Shown here: piece after piece, positions 35,935-49,212 of the stretch
How positions within the stretch are numbered: the stretch's first letter is position 1
Layout of the letters: each line of letters opens with the position of its first letter
Source of the DNA: Persicaria tinctoria
Lineage: Eukaryota > Streptophyta > Magnoliopsida > Caryophyllales > Polygonaceae
Direction of reading: 5' to 3'
DNA: 64,000 nucleotides
NCBI GenBank assembly: GCA_037127255.1
Contig: JBANSL010000003.1
Coordinates: 48,522,814 to 48,586,813 of the forward strand
The notes under the pieces: model-generated
Told to the model about the DNA's origin: nothing
Database searches by the model: none
Seen by the model: the letters and a program-made list of their open reading frames with translations, nothing else
Made by a program: the position numbers and the translations under genes

Positions 35935-38900
35935 TAATTTCGCGTTGTACGGACATTTTTCCTTGTTTCTCAGAAAATCGATTTCCTCTTCTTTTCCAAA
36001 TCTCTCTTTGCTCGGAGTTTTTCATCTTGCTACCCCTGGCTTTGTTTGTGGTTCGTTTTCCGACTTGGTGCTTTTCTGGCTTGATTCGCTCGATTATTCG
36101 TCCTTGCTTTGGTAAAGTTCAGAGTTTGCATCGTGTATCTCAATGTCGTCATCCAGTAGCTCAGGTATAAATTTGGTGGATTTTTGCGAAATTTGTCGTG
36201 CTAGGGTTTTGGAATATGTTCGTTTATGTTGATTTTATTGTTTGTTCAACAATCTATGGTAAATCGATGCTTTATGTGCATTCTTATGTGCGGTTATTAG
36301 TACTTTTCGTCGTTTTTGGAAGTTGCATATGTAAATTCGGGTTTTTGAACTGTTTATTTTCGTCAAATTTGCGGTGTTGCACTTTGTAAGTGCTTTTTTA
36401 GTGTTCTTCGTGTATGCGGACCTGTTTTCCATGCTTTTGATTGTTTTTTGTCGATGATACGGTACTTATCTGCTGCTATGTTCAAGTGTATGGCGCTGAC
36501 ACTGTCTGTTTTTGTGTTAGTTTGTTGTAGTTCCAACAATGTATGTGTTTGGATTTGGTATTTTATTTGTGTGTTTTGTGATGTTCATTTTATTTTAGTA
36601 TGTCTGTGTAACATTATATTGTCATTGTTTGTTGTTGTTTATGTCATCACTTATTCTGTTATTGTCTATTTTACATTTTCTTTATTTTGTTGCTTGCAGG
36701 AACTCAATCTTCTGATTCATCCACCTCTTATCTTGGTTCTGATGTAAGTTATTTTTTATTTTGATGAGCAAGTTGTAGTTTTTTCTTAATATGATGGTTG
36801 TTTTTTTTGCTTAATCGTCTGTTATTGATCAGGGGTTGGAATATTGCATTCCTGTTTCTGAGCGATTTCGCTGTGGATCCAACATATATTCACACCCTTC
36901 TGTCTACAATACTTTGCAAAAAGGTTGTGTTGGATGGGTGCTGACGCAAGGCACCAAAATGGTTATAAATTTTCAGCTTATGCATCAAATGGTGCTCCGT
37001 CAAGTACAAACAAAAAAAGAGCATGAATTGTGGTTTAGAGTTGGTGGACATCTTGCACGTTTTTCAATCGCTGAGTTTCATGTTATTACAGGCCTTCCTT
37101 GCGAAGACCGTGTTTTTAATATCCCAAAGAAAGTGTCAATATTGGAATTTTTTGGGCAGAAGAAAATGACTCATGATGAGCTACTTGATCGTTTCATATC
37201 TGAGAAAAAGATGTCTAAGAAGAAGTTGATTATGGCAAAGTTGTTGCTGATTGAGAGGCTAATTGTGTATAGGAGGTCAGAAGTTGTAAGTGCACAATTC
37301 TTATCTCTTGTGTGCAATGAGAAGGAGTTTGAACTATATCCTTGGGGTAGAGAGTCATACACCCGTTTGCTGAAGTCATTGAAGAGTTCTTCTGTTGCAG
37401 ATCGGAATGGGGTTAGGGGTTCTTATCAAATGTATGGATATTGCCTTGCATTCTAGGTATTGTGCTTTAGTTATTGCATGTCTTATGTCATCATTTTTTT
37501 GTCTGCGTCAGCACAACTTTAATGGTTATGTGAGTATTATGTAAATATTGTTTTGTGTTTTTATTCTGATACATGTGCATTGTCCAGAGCCCGTTGTTCC
37601 CTATTTATGGGGAGTTTGCACGCACTGAATTAATGGCGTTTGCTGGTGAAAAAGTTGATGCTGTAGTTGATGATGTAGTTGTTGCGTCAGTTGAAGAAAT
37701 AGTTTCTGGACCTGTTGATGCGACTTTGTATTAGAGTTGTCGTGTTCGTAGAAGGGCATATGAAGCTAAGTTTTCAAATAGGGACACCCAGTCTGAGGAG
37801 GAAGAAGCTAATGTGTTGCAGAAACATGATGAAGGCGAGACGTCAAAGAAGAAGACCCCTGTGAAGAGAGGCAAGGGTGCTAGAAAGAAACAGGACGGTA
37901 AGTCCTTTGAAACTGCGTTTGAAGTTTTCCCAGAGGGTGATAAAGAAGATGCAAGGACCTCAAAGAAGAGGAAATCTTCTGCTGGAGGGATGGGTGGTAA
38001 AAAGAAACAGAAGGTTGAGTCTAGCGATAGCTCTGAGCAACGGGTCCCCCTGAGGAGGGGTCGTTCTGCAAGTCGTGTTCTAATCAATCCATACATTGCT
38101 CTAGACCGTAAAAAATCTGTCAAGAGTGATGTAAAGATGCCTCGACAGAAGGCTTCAGCAGTGAGGACAGGTGCTAGAGTTATTCCATCTATGGAGGGTA
38201 AGAGACTTACTGCTGACACAGATTTGCACAAGGAGGTTGATGTGGTTGCTTCACCTTCTAAGCGATGTCGGTTGAGTACTGATTCATGTGACCTTTTAGA
38301 AGATGATGCCCTGTTGAATGTTGTCTTTCAGCGGAGGTCTAAGATGAAGAAGACCGGTGGTGTAAGTAGTTGTAGGCCATTATATGATAGTAATGTTGAC
38401 AAGTCTTTTATTATTCCTTCAGTTCCTGTTGTTGGTACCGCGGATGCACATGTAGTGAAGCCTGTAGATATTCATGTTGCAGTCTCTACATCTGGGTGCG
38501 AAATCAGTGTTGGTGGTGACAAAGGTGAAGATTTTACTCCTGATACCCATACTTCCAAATCCTGTGGTGAAGTTCCTGTTTGTGATGACAAGTTTGATGT
38601 TTTGCACTCTGACACCCATTCCCCTAAATCCGATAAATTGTGTGCTTCTCAAACTGCGAGGCTATATGTTTTGGCCGACCTTGCAGATGGCATTGATTGC
38701 GGTGACACCGTTGAAGAAGTGGAGACACCTTCTGCTGACAGTGATGGAGAGGGTGATGTGCCGACCCCTTCTGTTCAGAAGTCAGCCCTAGGGAGTGTTG
38801 AAGCACATGATTTTGGTGGTGGGCAGTCTGTGCTGGGGCAAACATCTGCTGCTTGTGAAAATGAATATGTTAGCATTTCAAGTGATGAAGCTGTGAAAAT

Positions 38901-39282
38901 AGCAGTGTCATCAGAGAAAGTGGAAGATATTGAAGATGTTTCTCCTCAAATGGATGCTAACGATAATCCAACTTGTGAGTTGCCTCCCAAATCGCATGAT
39001 GATGCTTTTGCTTCTTCTCTCCTATCTCATCCTGACTGGGTGAAGGAGATTTATACGAAGATTGCGAAGCTTGAAGAGATCCCAAAAATTATGCATCTGT
39101 TGTCTGCAAGGGTAGATGCAATTGAAACAAAGATTGTTAAGCTGAATGGGAGCCTTCAGGTGTTTGGTGAGATGGCGAAGAGGTACGATGAGCTTGAGGT
39201 TAGGGTTGCTAATTATGAAGCTTTGTTTGAGAGGTTCCAGTCAAACCCTGTCAAGCCTGATGTCAAGGACACTTTTGCAAAA

Positions 39283-39650
39283 GTTGATGACGAAAGTGTT
39301 AGTGGTGCTAAGTATCAGTACACACCTGTGAAGGCTTATGATAAGCACATTGCTGGTAAGACTGTGAGCTCTCCTGTGGTATTTCATGATGAAAGCACCA
39401 GTGGTGGTAAGGGCCAGGGCACACCTGCGAAGTCTGATGCTAAGCATATTGTTGGTAAGTCTGTGAGCTCTCCTACGATCGTTGATGTTGAACATGTGAG
39501 GTCTGGTAAGGCCCAGGACACACCCGTGAAGTCTGATGATAAGCATGTTCCTGGAAAGCCCGACGGCCCTCTTGTGGGAGGCGATGATGAACGTGTCAGT
39601 GGTGGCGAACCCCAGGCCACACCTGTGAAGGCTGTTGTTGAAGATGTGAA
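39283..39650 (+). repeat. fourfold peptide repeat in the Ulp1 linker
   Basis: About 99-111-bp units encode variants of VSGGKxQxTPVKSDDKHI followed by GKxVSSP. There are four decayed copies in the linker exon. Confidence 0.75.
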
Positions 39651-40068
39651 CAAAATTTTGAATGATGTTGTGTCTGATCTTCAGCAGTCTTTCCCTGATG
39701 AGGAGTTAATGTTGAAATCATCCGCCGTTTCTGGCAAAGGCGTGCCCGTGTCTTTGCCTTCATTAAGTAGCGAGGTTCTAGTAGTGGGTAAGGAGTCTCC
39801 ACCTGTTGTTGCTGACACTGATTTTAAGGTTTTTGGAGATGAGGTTGGGATTCCAGCAACTTCAGCTGTTGGGCCTCAATCTACAAACTGTGAAGGCGAA
39901 GGCGCTGGTGGTAAAGTTGCTGGAGTTACGGTTGACCCAGCCCTTGAAAAGTACATTTGTCTTTCTGACAATGATGATGACAAGGGCGCAGGTGTTGATT
40001 GGGATTCGTTTGCCAAGGATTCTGCAATTCAAATTGAAGTTGACCAACTAAAGGCTTCCAATCTTATC

Positions 40069-40260
40069 ACCAGCGCCTGAGGGTATTCCTTTCCTATTGG
40101 TTTTCATTTTCTTACTAACCCGCCTGAGGGTATTTCTTTTCTCATTGAGGAAGACACTAGGGGAAGGGCTACTCCCCGCCTCACTCGTTAGTAGCCCAAA
40201 CACTTTTGTACGTTGCCTTTCCTTAATTTGAGAGCTTGCTCTCGTTTGCTCACCAAAAAA
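40069..40260 (+). mobile_element. SINE-like retroposon with 23-bp target duplication
   Basis: A 192-bp insert flanked by identical 23-bp direct repeats (40,046-40,068 and 40,261-40,283, beginning AACTAAAGGCTTCC), ending in CACCAAAAAA. Removing it rejoins the frame (KASNLI, then PLNSTFLYGP). It has an internal partial duplication of CGCCTGAGGGTAT. No clear tRNA-type A/B boxes; it may be a 5'-truncated LINE end. Confidence 0.88.
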
Positions 40261-41610
40261 AACTAAAGGCTTCCAATCTTATCCCATTAAACAGTACATT
40301 CTTGTATGGTCCAGTTGTGGAAGTGAAGAAAGTAAGGATGCCAAAGCATGCCCCTAAGAAATCACTGATCAGCTCAGAAGATCATCAATTTATTTATGGA
40401 CTCGTAAAAAAACAAAGGTATGGTTTAATTTTATGTTTAGTATTTGGTATGAAATGTTGTTGTTATTGTATTAGTTACAGCATCTTATGCTATATATATA
40501 TTTTTTATTTTTTATTTTTTGCTTTGTGTACTCCTTGGAAGGAATTTTTCTGTTGTTGGTCCAACCTCAAGGGTTGATAGAAAGTTTTTTCGGCGTATTT
40601 TATTGAAGAATATGTGGTTTGATTGTCAGGTAATAACTGGTTATATTTCTACATTATATATTTATATATATATTTGTGGATTACTTTTTATTGTATTATT
40701 TGATTGTTGAATCCACTTTATTATTACTTTGTTTAGCATCTAGAAGCAGGTTTGATTCATATTAGGAAGCGCATTCATGAGGACCCTGTGAAGTATCGAG
40801 ATGTTCTTGTTCTTGATTGGCTATTTTATCTGAAGTACCTCCCCGACTATGTTTCTTGTTATGGGATAGACATAGATCTTGAATCCAGCACTGAGGATTA
40901 TTTTGTCGGTACGTGCCCTGCTGAGTATGGGAAGCCATGGGCATCGGTAAAGAAAATTTACACAATTTTCAATGTTATAAACAAGCACTGGGTGGCGTTG
41001 GAGATAAAAATTGAGGATAGGGTAATCAATGTGTTCGATTGCAATGTTCCTGCTGTTAGGGGAGGTGTTCTTGAAGAACAACTGCAACCATTTGCTATTT
41101 GGATTCCAATTCATTTAGCAAAGGCTGGCCTATTTGAAAACTTTGATTCCTCTCCTTTCCAGTTATATATGGTCCCTGGGTTAATGCATGATTCAACTTG
41201 GTATGTATTTGTTATCTTGTTATGTTCTTTGCTTACGTTTAGGTACTTGTTATTTATGTCCTTACATTACATTGTTTCTTTCCTTGTCTACAGGGCTTCA
41301 TGCGGTGTGTTTACATTAAAAGCGATTGAAGCTTCTGTATTTGGGGGAGATGTTACAACCTTCAACAATGAAAAGATCTTTCGTTTCAGAGAACTCATGT
41401 GTGCAGATCTGATCAAAGAAACTTGGAGTTTTAGATTTTAGAACCAGTAGTTAGATAGGGTGTTCTTTTGTAAAGGGGGGAAGTTTGGATGTAATCTGAC
41501 AACTTAATTGCTCAAGATAGATAAGAGAACATTATGTGGTGACAACAGTTGCCTAAGTACGAAAATAGTGGTGACACTGATGTTTGTTTTCAAGCAGCGT
41601 TGAGACTGTT

Positions 41611-42215
41611 GATCTTTGTGATTTTTTGCTCATTATGTTCCTATTTTTCGTTAATATAATTTTCTACTTTTTAAATATATATTTTCTTACGCTGCTGTCT
41701 TGTTTTTGGTCATCGTTTGAATTAAATTTCATACCATGGTTGATTGGTGAAAATTTGCTCAACATGATCATATTTCTGCTGAACAACGGGTTAAATTTTG
41801 CAAAACAAGTAATCTTTGTGAATTTGTGCCCAGTAACATCTTATTTTTGCTTACTAGAATTTTTGACTCTTTAAATTTATATTTATTTACGGTGCTGCCT
41901 TTTTTTTTGTCATCGTTAGAATGAAATTGCATACTATGGTCGATTAGTGCAAATTTCTCAACATGATCATATTTTTGGTGATCACTAGGTTAAGTGTTGC
42001 ACAACAATTGATCTATGTGAGTGTGTTCCCAATATGATGTTTTTTGTACTTAATATAATTTGTGAATTTTGAAATATATTTATCTCATCGTGTTGTCCTT
42101 TATTTGGCCATAACAAAAATTAAATTGCACACCATTGTCGATTTGTCGAAATTTGCTCAACATTATAATATTTTTGCTGAACAATAGGTTAAATTTTGCA
42201 CAACAACAGGATTTG
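41611..42215. repeat. about 200-bp tandem repeat, three units
   Basis: Units share GCTCAACATGATCATATTT, TTGCTGAACAA.AGGTTAA and GTCATCGTT..AATGAAATT words with starts about 200 bp apart. Fills the space between the Ulp1 and RING genes. Related words recur at 44,220-44,560, 53,680-53,740 and 58,270-59,410. Confidence 0.75.
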
Positions 42216-42319
42216 GACAAAATTGGTGGTTTGGTTATTTTAAACTTCAAGACATGAGACAGTGACCCATTAACTGATGAAAGAAGTTGGCCCAAGTCGG
42301 TAATTTATTTAAAGCGGTG

Positions 42320-43268
42320 TTCTTCCTCGTTTCTTCAACAGTTCAACGTCACTCAAACCCTTTCCACTCCCTTCATCCTTACCCTCTCTCCAACTCTTTT
42401 GCTCGTCCTCCACAAGCTCTTCCTTTTTCCGGAGTCTTCTTTCCAAGGTGCGCCCTTTCTCATCTATTTCTCTACCTTTCGATCTCGTGTTTACTTCAAG
42501 AAAATCGGTTAGGGCTTTTTTTTGTTTTCCTCATTTTTAGATGTGTTTTATTTTGTGTTTTCGTGATTTTTAGATGAGTTTTTCATCATCTTTCAGTCTG
42601 TTAGGGTTTTTATTTTAGCATTTTATATGAGTGTATATTTATTTTTTGTTGTTTATGTTTTGTATCCTTAGATGGCACTTCCAATTGAAGTTCAAATTGG
42701 GTACCATACCACTGTTGGGTATTTTGAGGCGTCAATCACACCAAGGCCGACGCCTGTTTATGGACCTAGTATCTTGCACGTGGTTATCAATTCCGAGAGG
42801 ATCCCTGAGGTGTTCGTGGAACATATCACTGAGTGGAATGGGTTGCCAATGTCTTTTGAACAGTGTGATCAGTTGTTTCATGAAGCAGGGGTCACTGCTG
42901 TGGTTCGAACTCAAGTAGCCAACCTGATGCTAACGGATTATACTCACATGTGGTTTTCAGACGATGCTGAGTTCGTTGAATACGGGCTCTGCCCTGATCT
43001 CATTATCGATGTACGTTTCCTTGTAGAATCTGAAGATGACATGAGCTCTGATCCAAGCTCTGAATCTGAGATGAGCATAGATACTGAAGAGCATGTGGAT
43101 CCCCCAGCTTCTCTAGATGAGGTGGACCTGTGCTCTATATGCCTTGAGCCGATGCTGCCATCTACGCCGAGCCTTCGGACACTGTGTGATCATACCTTCC
43201 ACAGAGCGTGTCTTATGGAGTGGGTGTCGTATCAACCCATTTCTCCACTATGTCGATCACCCTTTTAG
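42320..43268 (+). CDS. RING-H2-type protein, copy 1 (one zinc ligand lost)
   Basis: Non-coding exon to about 42,447 (TTCCAAG, donor GTGCGC), intron to 42,671 (TATCCTTAG), then a single coding exon 42,672-43,268, 198 aa. The N-terminal two thirds is an unnamed domain (HITEWNGLPMSFEQCD, RTQVANLMLTDYTHMWF, VEYGLCPDL). An acidic linker leads to a C-terminal RING: CSICLEP, TLCDHTFHRAC, then SPLCRSPF. In the last ligand pair CPxC, the first Cys is Ser (TCT), so one zinc site is probably weakened. RING proteins are usually E3 ubiquitin ligases. A TATA-like TTATTTAAA is near 42,303. Confidence 0.8.
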
Positions 43269-44590
43269 GCATATTTGTAATGTATATTTGCTTGGAAAAG
43301 ACATTGTAGGTGCACCTATTTTGTGGTAGTTAAGCTAATGGAATGTATGGTATGAATGGAAGTCGGTATCTGGCACCTTTTTGTATATGATTTCCATTGT
43401 AATCATACCAACTGGCTTTTGTAAGTATTTGTTCTAACTGGTCTTTGGAAATGTATAATATTAATGAAACTAATGCATTGTTAAATTTGGTTTTGTATGA
43501 TACTGTGTTTTATTTGAGGAAGAGAAGCCCACCTGATCTTTGATGAATATGCTTATATATTATCGTTGGTGACAATGGCCTAGTTTTTGTCCTTGTTGAA
43601 GTGTATCTTCTGTAAAGAGGTTTTTGATGCCCAAAGTATTGTTAACATTTATTGTCTGATTAGGTTAAAGTAATGCCGACACCATACTTGCATTTTTTGA
43701 TATTGCAGTGTGTGTGGTGACACTAGGTGTTTGGTGTCCCAATTAGTGCTGACAGTGATATCAGTTACAATTAGTGATGACACTGATATTCAAGTATTGT
43801 ATTCTATGATTTTTGAAGTGTATGTATTTATATTTTTTCCATTTTATAATGTATGCGATGGGCACTATGTGTTTGAGACGCAAAGTATTGGTGTCACTCA
43901 TATTATATTACAAGTATTCATGACACTAGGTGTTTTAGACCCAAAGTAGTGCTGACACTGATACTAGTTTCAAATAGTGGTAACACTATACTTGTATATA
44001 TTTACTTCAAAGTGTATGTGGTTGCCAGAGGTGTTTAATGCACATAGTATTGCCACCAGACGTGTATTAGTTACACCTAGTGGTGATAGCAGGTTGTGTA
44101 AGATAAACTTGCTCAACAATATATTATTTTTGCACCACGTTGAGACTTGTGAAATTTTGTCCATGATAATTCAATTTTACTTGTCAATTTAATTATATAG
44201 TTCCTTACTAGATTGTTACACAACGTGGGCTTAAATAGCCGCAATTTTAGAATAAAGCTGCACAATGTGTGGGTGTGATTGGTGTAATTTTGCTCAACAT
44301 CAATTTATTTTTGCTCAACAGTAATTTATAGTTGCACAACAGTAGTTTATAGCTGAAATGTTATCATAATGATTATATTTTTTGTCAATATAATATTCAA
44401 ATTTTCCAAAAATTTTGTTTTTTGCATCATGTTATTATTTTTGCTCATCATCAGATGTAAATTTCCCAATACCGGCTATTGGGGGAAATTTGCTAACCAT
44501 TATCTTATTTTTGCTTATCAACACATTAATTTTGCACAAATGTTTAAATCATTGATATTGCCCTCAACATAACTGTTGGGCTTCGTTTAG
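43269..44590. other. MULE spacer with GTGNTGACACTNG words
   Basis: No gene. Repeated words such as GTGGTGACACTAGGTG, AGTGCTGACAGTGAT, AGTGATGACACTGAT and AGTGCTGACACTGAT occur between 43,665 and 44,095. GCTCAACAT/TATTTTTGCTCAACA words follow to 44,560. Confidence 0.6.
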
Positions 44591-44839
44591 AGATTGCTAG
44601 ACCATTTCCCGCTTATTTATACTGCTCTAAAACGTTTTTCAGATTGTTTGCAAGTCTTTTCATCTTCTTCTTCTTGTTCATCTTCATCCTCTCTCGTTCT
44701 TATCCAGATTTCTTGCTTTCAAGGTGCGATTCCTGTTGTGCTATGTACTCCTTTCTGTTTTCTTCCTTTAAAAAAACGTTATCTGTTATTTTAATGTACT
44801 GCTTCAGCAAAAATCTAATTGTTGTATTCTCTGGTTTTC

Positions 44840-46626
44840 TGACGGAGGGAAAGTCGTTGATTTACCTCGCCAAAAATAATTCCCAAACAAACAAACAAGT
44901 ATAGTATGCAAGTAAGGGGTCGAACCCTAGAGAATCAAGTATTTCTAAATATTGTGTATTTATCAACATAAAAGAAACGATTTTTATGAATAAAAGAAAA
45001 TAATATTGACAAAAGCAAATAAATGATAGAAGAAAAGCGTTTCCACCTACAAGTTCTCGACTTTGGTTGGTTTTATTGATCATCGAATCCTTTTCAAGTT
45101 ATTACCTTTTCCTACGAATTCCTCCCGTCTTGGTTTATATAGATTAAAAGTCCTACGAGTCCAATTAATCCCTTACGCCTCAATGCAACCTTAACACAGT
45201 CAAGATTTAACAAAGGAATAGCAAATAGTCCCAAGAACTTGAGCATATAAATAACACCAATTAAACACGGTAAATCAATGTTTAAGATATATGTCAACTC
45301 CCTACATAATCATGCTTCAAACACGGAATCCACAATCTTATGCGTGCTACTACGGAAATAACACAAATACGAAAGTATTAAATCCTAACATGAAATCGAT
45401 ATTATCAAGGTAGCTAATCAAGATAACATCAATAACATAATCAATATCACACAAAGAAGTTGAAAGAATTAAAGAGGAAAAATAACTTATATTAGAAACT
45501 CACAAACCACCAACCAAGTCTCGAAAGTGTAGGCGGAAACTACAAAATTAGCCAAACATGGCTTACCTAAACTTTCTTCTCTTCAATGGTGATTTCTCTA
45601 CTTGGAATTAATTCCTTAAAAACATAAGCCTAGAACATCCTATTTATAAGTCTAATGTCTTCCATAAATAAGGTAAAAGATAGATAAACTAGATAGAAAC
45701 TTTCTAAACAAACTAGATAGAAGATAGACTTTCCAAATTTAATTCAGCGTCAAATTCCGCTGGCAGCGAAAATTTCCGCTGGCAGCGAATGGCGTCAATC
45801 AAGCTCCTGTTGGATTTTCGCTACCACACTCGCTACCACTCTCGCTGGCAGCGAATGTCCATGCCTTAGAATATTTTCAAGCTTCTTCGATTCCGTTGTT
45901 TTCGCTTCCGCGAGTCCACCCTTCCGCTGCCGCGAGAGTCTCCATTCGCTGCCGCGAGAGCTTACATCCGCTGCAGCGAATCCGGTCGTCCGCTGGCAGC
46001 GACTCCATTCGCTGGCAGCGAGTTTCCTTTCGCTGGCAGCGAGTCATGCTGCTTCTGGACATGCTTCCGCTGACTCCAGTCGCTGGCAGCGAGATGCCAT
46101 TCGCTGGCAGCGACTCATGCTCAGGCCGGCCACCTTCTCGCACATGTTGTTGCTGACTTGATTCACTGCAGCGGAAAGGCATTCGCTGGCAGCGAAAATC
46201 CAACAAAAACACCGTCACATAGATCTTCGAAAGAGCTTTCCAACGCATGCTCATATGCGTCGATCAGACATCCGAGGCGTCCGGAAAGTGCGTTACAAGT
46301 TCAGCTCGCTGAGCGGACAGCTTTCGCGACTCGCCCTCGTTTCCGCTCTCAGACCTCGATTCCGTTCTCCGTTGCTCCTTGGGTTGTTCTATTCTCTTCG
46401 GGACTTCTTCCTTAAGCTCTCCCAAGTCTCTCCTTAGCCTTAATTAGCTCCATTCGTCGTGTTCTTTGCCTCGGATCTACGAATCTACATAAAACCATCG
46501 AAATAGCGTAGATTCCGAACTTTCCCACAAAATGAATGATAATCTAATTAACACTAAAACATGATTATATAACAATGAAATGCACCGAAACTAACCTATA
46601 ATGCCTATTGGAAACATGCCTTATCA
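44840..46626 (-). repeat. 3' LTR (minus sense) of the nested element, 1787 bp
   Basis: TG...CA ends. TATAAATAGG on the minus strand near 45,640. Upstream of it (45,755-46,195) nine exact CGCTGGCAGCG words, plus CGCTGCCGCGA and CGCTGCAGCG variants. 32 bp longer than its partner. Confidence 0.93.
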
Positions 46627-46640
46627 AACTCCCCCACACT
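46627..46640 (-). other. polypurine tract
   Basis: The minus strand reads AGTGTGGGGGAGTT directly against the LTR, as needed for second-strand priming. Confidence 0.8.
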
Positions 46641-48699
46641 TAACCTTTTGCTTGTCCTCAAGCAATACAAAAACAAGAGCTAAACCATCATACCACAAAT
46701 ATGATCTTCAAGCACTAACCTTGTCAAAAGCAACATCAAAGTGTAGGATCCATGAGTATGAAAGTTAACATCCTAGCAAGTATATGAGCGATTCAAAGTA
46801 AAGGCACATCTCATCCAACCTCACCGGGATTATGTGTTTACTCTCACTCTCATGTGTATAGGCTTAACAATCTATCTCTCAACTCAATCCAAAATGAAAA
46901 AAGCTACATAGAAATTGACACATATATCACATATTCTCCACCGTGGATGCCATCACTTATAAGAAACATCAAGAGGTCTTTTATCAAGGTTGTAATGGGG
47001 CTTGGTAAGGAATTAAGGTAGGAAAATATTTAGGCTTGTGGTGCTAAAAATCCGGGAAAAAGGGATCCCTAAGAACAACCGGAAGAACACTACAAATCAA
47101 ATACTTCCAAAACCAAAATAACTCAAACTTTCACTCTCAAAACACTCAACAAAAGAACTTTCTCTCAACCATACATATTTTTTTTGGTTCTCACATACAT
47201 AATAAAGGTAAAAGGCTCTTATTCATTTTTTCTTTCTTTTTCTTTTTTTCTTTCACTTTTTTTTTCTCGATTTTTCCTCTAGAGCAAAAAATACAATAAT
47301 GCACAATGCGAGGAATAAAATCAAAATTACATACTCATCTAAACTTGTAACTCTCTTAACAATATTTTCCTTTCCACTCAACTACTAGATCAATCATTCA
47401 CCAATTCTAATCCCAATTCCTGAATAGGGTAAGGCTTATCATCGGCTAAGGATAAATTTTGTGGAGCTTCAAAGAAAAGGCTAAGGCTCAAATTTGGCTA
47501 CAAGCAAAGGACACATATGTAGGGTGGATATGGATAATAATATGGCTAAGAAAATCATGCCTCTATCATTTGAAACTCATAAGCAATAGACATATAAAAT
47601 CGGCCTCAAAAATAGATAACAATGTCAATCTCAAGAGGTAATTACATAAGGAGAGTATAATGTCACACAAGAAAGCAAAAGGGAATAAATATGATGAAAA
47701 TTCCCATAAGGCCAAAATTTCTCACTAGGACAATATTTTGTTGGATTTCAATAATGCCCAAAACTAAGAATCATACTTGCTCAATTGGACTAACAAGTCA
47801 TGCTCCAATGAAAATCAACACAAGTAGGTGACAAGATTAGGCAATTCAATCATATTATGGAACATATATGGTAAAACTCATAAAAATAAAATAGAGGACA
47901 AACTAAGGCAAGATGGGTATTTGAATAAAACATATATATGCAATGCATGATCTTTTTGGATTTTTGTTTTATTTTTCAAATTTTTTTTTCATTTTCTAAT
48001 GCGATAAAATAATGAAAAAAAACAAACATGAATGCATAACGGAAAAATAAATATGAATGGATGCATGAATCTATGAATGCAACCCTCCCCCACACTTAAA
48101 CTCTTCATTGTCCTCAATGAAAATCAAAGACAACAAATCATAAAAATATGAGAGAAAAAGGGTAAAGAATAACTCACTTTATGGGAAAAGTTTTGATGGC
48201 GAAGATGATGAAGCTCGGAAGAAGAACGGTGAAGAATGACAACAACGAAGATGGACGAACCACGAGCACGGATGAATGAAGATGGCGAAGAATGAATAAG
48301 ATTGGATGCGACGACAACGGACGAAGACTAGGCATCGCTGCTGGATTCGCTGGCAGCGAGTGTTGGTTCGCTGTCAGCGGATGAAGTCAGCCCCTATGTC
48401 GTCTGAGCGGTTGGACTCGCTGGCAGCGAATCATGATTCGCTGGCAGCGAATTGAGCCCAGATTCTCTATTCTTCGATCTTGTTCACTTTTCCCTGCATT
48501 GTTAGCTCAAAATATCCAAAAGCATCTATCTACCATATAAAATAATTAGGAAATTTCTAATTTATTAAACAACCAAACTAATTAAATAACTAGGAATTGA
48601 AATAACTAATTTAGGAAAACTTACCTCGGGTTGCCTCCCAAGAAGCGTCCTTGTTTATCGTCATAGACTCGACGGTTTATTCGTCCATGTGTTCAAGAC
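46641..48699. other. interior of the nested element, no gene seen
   Basis: AT-rich with poly-T/A runs (near 47,240 and 47,990). CGCTGGCAGCG words recur at 48,345-48,450. GGGTTGCCTCCCAAGAAGCG near 48,630 and CTCCCCCACACTTA near 46,630 and 48,085 look like conserved words seen in other plant LTR elements. Confidence 0.6.
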
Positions 48700-49209
48700 T
48701 CACTCGGACATCGCCAATGCCCTCTTTAGCAAATCAAACTCCGGTGCACACCATCTAGGTAGGCGAGCACCACATATGAAGAAGTCGAAGTCAAAAGATG
48801 TGGTGTTGAAGAAGGTCTCCAACTCTTCATATGCTCGAGCGTGACTTCTCGCCGAGGGTATGTAGTACCACCAACATAGTTCCGCTGGTGGTTTGTTGAA
48901 GTAATGCTCCCAAGGATCTACATATTCACCAAAATCCACAAAAGTGTCAAAAATATCATTACCTTGCTCAAGAGCCACAGAAATCGGCTCCAGACTTGGT
49001 TCCTCAATAGGTGCGTTGGGGATTATTTCTATTGGTGGAGTAGGTGCCAAAATACATGCTTCCTCATGCGTGCACTCATGAGACTTCATGTCAAGAGGCA
49101 TATGGCTCTCTTCTCCATCTTCGAATGAACCATTGGTGCTTGCGTCTTGGCTTCCCTCATGTATCTCGCTCGCCATTGGTTTGAAAGGTAAGGGTGTGGA
49201 TGCCAACAT
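48700..49209 (-). CDS. unknown ORF of the nested LTR element
   Basis: 169 codons without lesion. Acidic/Pro-rich first half (TPPIEIIPNAPIEEPSLEP). The conserved-looking second half is aromatic-rich (ELCWWYYIPSARSHARAYEELETFF, FICGARLPRWCAPEFDLL). No protease, RT or zinc-knuckle motif. I do not recognise a named family. It abuts the gag-like ORF upstream and could be a gag derivative or an element-specific protein. Confidence 0.5.
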   Translation of the reverse strand: MLASTPLPFKPMASEIHEGSQDASTNGSFEDGEESHMPLDMKSHECTHEEACILAPTPPIEIIPNAPIEEPSLEPISVALEQGNDIFDTFVDFGEYVDPWEHYFNKPPAELCWWYYIPSARSHARAYEELETFFNTTSFDFDFFICGARLPRWCAPEFDLLKRALAMSE

Positions 49210-49212
49210 GTA

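Larger units (their letters stand above)
36143..41441 (+). pseudogene. DUF1985-Ulp1 (C48 SUMO-protease-like) gene of the MULE
   Basis: Exons by eye: 36,143-36,164; 36,700-36,743; 36,833-37,456; 37,588-40,417 (interrupted at 40,069-40,260); 40,542-40,629; 40,737-41,200; 41,294-41,441. The third exon is a DUF1985-type domain (HELWFRVGGHLARFSIAEFHVITGLPC). A long K/E/S-rich linker follows. The last exons form the Ulp1 peptidase with His (NKHWVALEI), Asp (VINVFDC) and Cys (WASCGVFTLKAIE) of the triad all present. Lesions are TAG 37,454-37,456 at the end of exon 3, TAG 37,732-37,734 and a SINE-like insertion in exon 4. Such proteins are expected to cleave SUMO conjugates. The catalytic domain is intact but the full gene is not translatable as read. 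Confidence 0.8.

Noticed and set aside
35910..36747. Several F/V/C-rich + strand ORFs
   Set aside because: They lie in T-rich leader and introns of the Ulp1 gene and end at splice sites.
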